The notes below the pieces were generated by a model, which saw only the letters and a program-made list of their open reading frames with translations, was not told the DNA's origin and searched no databases. From Roseateles subflavus (GTDB taxonomy: Bacteria; Pseudomonadota; Gammaproteobacteria; Burkholderiales; Burkholderiaceae_C): DNA of 64,000 nt. The stretch lies in assembly GCF_030285365.1 (NCBI RefSeq), contig NZ_JASVDS010000006.1:124001-188000 (forward strand), written 5' to 3'. This document shows, piece after piece, positions 61,901 to 64,000 of the stretch; within the stretch, counting starts at the first letter, position 1, and every line of letters begins with the position of its first letter. Made by a program: the position numbers and the translations under genes.

Positions 61901-64000
61901 CCTCGCTGACCACCGCCCAGATCAAGGGCATGGGCAGCGATGACCTGAATGCCCTGGGCTCCGACCAGTTCAAGGTGCTGACCAGCGCCCAGGTCGGCGC
62001 GATGACGTCCGACCAGATCAAGACGCTGCAGACGGAAGACTTCGCCGCGATCAACACGGCAGCCCTGCGCGGCATGAACTCCGCCCAGGTCGGCGCCCTG
62101 ACCACGGACGAGATCAAGGCCCTGACCACGGCCCAGGCCGCGGCGCTCACGAGCGCCCAGGTCGCCGGCCTGACCAGCGACCAGATCGGCAAGATCGAGA
62201 CGGACGATCTGCGCGCCATCAGCACGGGCACCATCAAGGCCCTGACGAGCGACCAGTTCGCCGCGCTCTCCTCCGACCAGATCGGCACGCTGACCACCGC
62301 CCAGGTGACGGCGCTGACCACCTCGCAGATCAAGGGCCTTGCAAGCGACGACCTCAATGCCCTGGGCACCGACCAGTTCAAGGTGCTGACCAGCGCCCAG
62401 GTCGGCGCGCTGACGTCCGACCAGATCAAGACGCTGCAGACCGAGGACTTCGCCTCGATCAACACGGCCGCCCTGCGCGGCATGAATTCCGCCCAGGTGG
62501 GCGCGCTCACGACCGACGAGATCGTGGCGATGAGCACGGCCCAGGCCGCGGCGCTCACCAGCGCCCAGGTCGCCGGGCTGACCAGCGACCAGATCGCCAA
62601 GCTTGAGACGGACGACCTGCGGGCCATGAGCACCGGTGCGATCCGCGCGCTCTCCAGCGACCAGATCGCGGCGCTGTCGTCCGACCAGATCGTGGCGATG
62701 ACCTCCGCCCAGATCGCCGCCCTGGCCACGACGCCGGGCAACCAGTTTGGCGGCCTGACCACCGACGAGATCAAGGCCCTCACCACGGCCCAGGCCGCGG
62801 CCCTGACGAGCAGCCAGATCAAGGGCTTCAGCTCCGACCAGATCGCGGCCCTCGAGACCGATGACCTGCGCGCCCTGAACACCGCCACGCTGCGGGCCAT
62901 GGGCACCGACCAGATCGCCGCCCTGGGCTCCGACCAGATCGGCGCGCTGACGACGGCGCAGGTCGCTTCGCTCACCACCGCCCAGATCAAGGGCATGGGC
63001 AGCGACGATCTCAACGCGCTGGGCACCGACCAGTTCAAGGTCCTCACCAGCGCCCAGGTCGGCGCGATGACCTCCGACCAGGTCAAGACGCTGCAGACGG
63101 AAGACTTCGCCGCCCTCAACACCTCGGCGCTGCGCGGCATGAACTCGGCCCAGATCGGTGCCCTGACCACGGATGAGGTCAAGGCCCTGACCACGGCCCA
63201 GGCCGCGGCGCTCACGAGCGCCCAGGTCGCCGGCCTGACCAGCGACCAGATCGCCAAGCTCGAGACCGATGACCTGCGGGCGATGAGCACCGGGGCCATT
63301 CGCGCGCTCAGCAGCGACCAGATCGCCGCGCTGACCAGCGACCAGATCGTGGCCATGACCTCGGCCCAGATCGCCGCGCTGACCACCGTCCCGGGCAACC
63401 AGTTCGGCGGCCTGAGCACGGACGAGATCAAGGCCCTGACGACCGCGCAGGCCGCGGCGCTGACGAGCAGCCAGATCAAGGGTCTGAGCACCGACCAGAT
63501 CGCCGCGCTGGAGACGGACGACCTGCGCGCCATCAGCACCGGCGCCCTGCGCGCCCTCGGCACCGACCAGATCGCCGCCCTGGGCTCCGACCAGATCGGC
63601 GCCCTGACGACGGCCCAGGTCGCGGCCCTGACCTCTGCCCAGATCAAGGGCATGGGCAGCGACGACCTCAATGCCCTGAGCTCTGACCAGTTCAAGGTGC
63701 TCACCAGCACTCAGGTGGCCGCGCTCACCAGCGACCAGATCAAGACACTGCAGACCGAGGACCTCGCCGCGATCAACACGGCAGCCCTGCGCGGCATGAA
63801 CTCCGCCCAGATCGGCGCCCTGACCACGGACGAGATCGTGGCGCTGACCACCGCGCAGGCGGCGGCGCTCACCAGCGGCCAGGTGCCGGGCCTGACCAGC
63901 GACCAGATCGCCAAGATCGAGACGGACGACCTGCGCGCCATCAGCACGGGGACCATCAAGGCCCTGACGAGCGACCAGTTCGCCGCGCTCTCCTCCGACC
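58987..64000 (+). CDS. Giant octapeptide-repeat protein, 3' end beyond the window
   Basis: An open frame of at least 1671 codons without a stop. After a six-residue head (MASLIS) it consists of 8-residue units in unbroken register. Consensus by position: 1 Ala/Gly/Lys, 2 Leu/Met/Phe, 3 Thr/Ser/Gly/Asn/Glu, 4 Thr/Ser, 5 Asp/Ala/Ser, 6 Gln/Asp/Glu, 7 Ile/Val/Leu/Phe, 8 Ala/Gly/Lys/Arg. Variants such as TLQTEDFA, KLETDDLR and GMGSDDLN recur at fixed places. There is no signal peptide, no Cys visible and very high Ser/Thr content. Third-base changes between repeats show selection on the protein. A type I-secreted surface or adhesin-like filament, or a flagellum-linked factor, is possible; I do not recognise the family. 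A FliA-type promoter precedes it. Confidence 0.85.
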   Translation, partial: MASLISTLSTDQIAALSTQTLAKLTTEDWAAFSSDQIIALTTRQVASLGTFAINSLASDQIARFETSDLRVLSTAALRAMNDTKLGALGSDQIGALTTTQVAALTTSQIKGLGSDDLQALTTDQYKALTSAQVVALTSDQIALIQTDDLRQISTTALRAMSSDQIVSLGSDQIAALTTTQVSSLTAGQIKGMGSDDLNALSSDQFKVLTSTQVAAIGTDQIKTLQTEDLAALSSAAVRGLSSAQIAALTSDEVVALSSAQVAALTSGQVVGFTTDQLAKMESDDLRALSTSALRAMGTDQIHGLSSDQIAKLTTAQTAALTSSQLGALNTEDVVALSTAQAAVLTSSQIKGFSSDQIAALETDDLRAITTAAIKALGTDQIAALGSDQIGALTTTQVAALTTAQIKGMASDDLNALSSDQFKVLTSAQVGALTSDQVKTLQTEDFAAINTAALRGMSSAQIGALTSDEVVAMTSAQAAALTSAQVLGFTSDQLAKLETDDLRAISTGTIKALTSDQLAALSSDQMGALTTAQVAALTTAQIKGLASDDLNALGSDQFKVLTSAQVGAMTSDQVKTLQTEDFAALNTAALRGMNSAQIGALTTDEIKALTTAQAAALTSSQVAGLTSDQIAKLETDDLRAMSTGTIKALSSDQIAALSSDQIVALTSAQIAALTTVPGNQFGGFSTDEIKALTTAQAAALTSSQIKGLSTEQVAALETDDLRAISTAAIKALGTDQIAALGSDQIGALTTAQVAALTTAQIKGMGSDDLNALGTDQFKVLTSAQVGAMTSDQVKTLQTEDFAALSTAALRGLNSAQVGALTTDEIVAMSTAQAAALTSAQVAGLTSDQIAKLETDDLRAMSTGAIRALSSDQIAALSSDQIVAMTSAQIAALATTPANQFGGLTTDEIKALTTAQAAALTSSQIKGFSSDQIAALETDDLRALNTATLRAMGTDQIAALGSDQIGALTTAQVASLTTAQIKGMGSDDLNALGSDQFKVLTSAQVGAMTSDQIKTLQTEDFAAINTAALRGMNSAQVGALTTDEIKALTTAQAAALTSAQVAGLTSDQIGKIETDDLRAISTGTIKALTSDQFAALSSDQIGTLTTAQVTALTTSQIKGLASDDLNALGTDQFKVLTSAQVGALTSDQIKTLQTEDFASINTAALRGMNSAQVGALTTDEIVAMSTAQAAALTSAQVAGLTSDQIAKLETDDLRAMSTGAIRALSSDQIAALSSDQIVAMTSAQIAALATTPGNQFGGLTTDEIKALTTAQAAALTSSQIKGFSSDQIAALETDDLRALNTATLRAMGTDQIAALGSDQIGALTTAQVASLTTAQIKGMGSDDLNALGTDQFKVLTSAQVGAMTSDQVKTLQTEDFAALNTSALRGMNSAQIGALTTDEVKALTTAQAAALTSAQVAGLTSDQIAKLETDDLRAMSTGAIRALSSDQIAALTSDQIVAMTSAQIAALTTVPGNQFGGLSTDEIKALTTAQAAALTSSQIKGLSTDQIAALETDDLRAISTGALRALGTDQIAALGSDQIGALTTAQVAALTSAQIKGMGSDDLNALSSDQFKVLTSTQVAALTSDQIKTLQTEDLAAINTAALRGMNSAQIGALTTDEIVALTTAQAAALTSGQVPGLTSDQIAKIETDDLRAISTGTIKALTSDQFAALSSD
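59005..64000 (+). repeat. Nested 24-nt repeat array
   Basis: The base unit is 24 nt (8 codons). The marker ATCAAGGG(C/T) that ends a block occurs at 59311, 59551, 60199, 60607, 61264, 61921, 62329, 62986 and 63643. The intervals are 240, 648, 408, 657, 657, 408, 657 and 657 nt, i.e. 10, 27, 17, 27(+9 nt), 27(+9), 17, 27(+9) and 27(+9) units. From 60199 on the pattern repeats every 1722 nt. The +9 nt is a P-x-N-Q-F-G insertion. Confidence 0.95.

Noticed and set aside
58779-63959. Very long minus-strand open frames (714, 915 and 82+ codons) across the repeat array
   Set aside because: They are mirror frames of the 24-nt repeat: the sense codons used never create stops in that antisense frame. 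They are hydrophobic Trp/Ser/Ala-rich with no family features, while the plus frame has a start, a promoter and synonymous variation.
58987-64000. CRISPR array or satellite DNA
   Set aside because: Repeats are contiguous, of coding period and variable at third bases, with no unique spacers; no cas genes are near.

Overview
The window is about 64 kb of high-GC DNA from a betaproteobacterium, most likely order Burkholderiales in the Rubrivivax / Leptothrix / Roseateles / Aquincola neighbourhood. I infer this from an exosortase-A (XrtA) PEP-CTERM exopolysaccharide locus lying next to the housekeeping order leuC-leuD-leuB-asd-fimV-truA-trpF-trpB-trpA-accD-folC-SPOR-cvpA-purF-metZ-gltX that is typical of that order. 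No rRNA, transposase, phage gene or CRISPR array is visible.

Positions 1-23.7 kb, almost all on the minus strand, hold the XrtA/PEP-CTERM system. It comprises an undecaprenyl-phosphate sugar transferase, the PrsK-PrsR two-component pair, the TPR lipoprotein PrsT, Wza-like export lipoprotein, Wzz-like chain-length protein, tyrosine autokinase, outer-membrane barrel, GspA-type ATPase, polysaccharide deacetylase, glycosyltransferase, the exosortase-EpsI fusion and a nucleotide-sugar dehydrogenase cut by the left edge. Three extra modules sit inside it. One is a divergent pair of a ThiF-type E1-like enzyme and a nitroreductase-like protein. The second is a PEP-CTERM substrate protein with a textbook sigma-54 promoter, the expected target of PrsR. 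The third is an N-acyl amino acid synthase-like (FeeM) protein fused to a PilZ c-di-GMP domain.

Positions 24.3-25.1 kb carry a tandemly duplicated tRNA cassette, Ala(GGC)-Glu(UUC)-Asp(GUC) twice, with its own promoter and terminator, directly downstream of gltX. Positions 25.2-37 kb are the gltX to truA housekeeping genes. Positions 37-45.6 kb hold fimV, asd and the leucine genes with a LysR-type regulator. Positions 45.7-55.6 kb hold a zincin-like membrane protein and then the propionyl-CoA to succinyl-CoA (methylmalonyl) pathway: an epimerase-like VOC protein, pccA, a small secreted protein, pccB, meaB, a GNAT, methylmalonyl-CoA mutase, and a divergent GntR regulator with a perfect 16-bp palindrome between it and the mutase.

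Positions 55.9-64 kb form an accessory surface-modification region: a SAM methyltransferase, a hexapeptide acyltransferase and a family-2 glycosyltransferase. Next to them, on the plus strand, starts a very large open frame that runs off the right edge (at least 1671 codons). It is built almost entirely of 8-residue repeats (24 nt) arranged in higher-order blocks of 10, 17 and 27 octads and a 1722-nt super-period. It has no Sec signal, is very rich in Ser/Thr, and is preceded by a near-consensus sigma-28 (FliA) promoter. This is the most novel object in the window.
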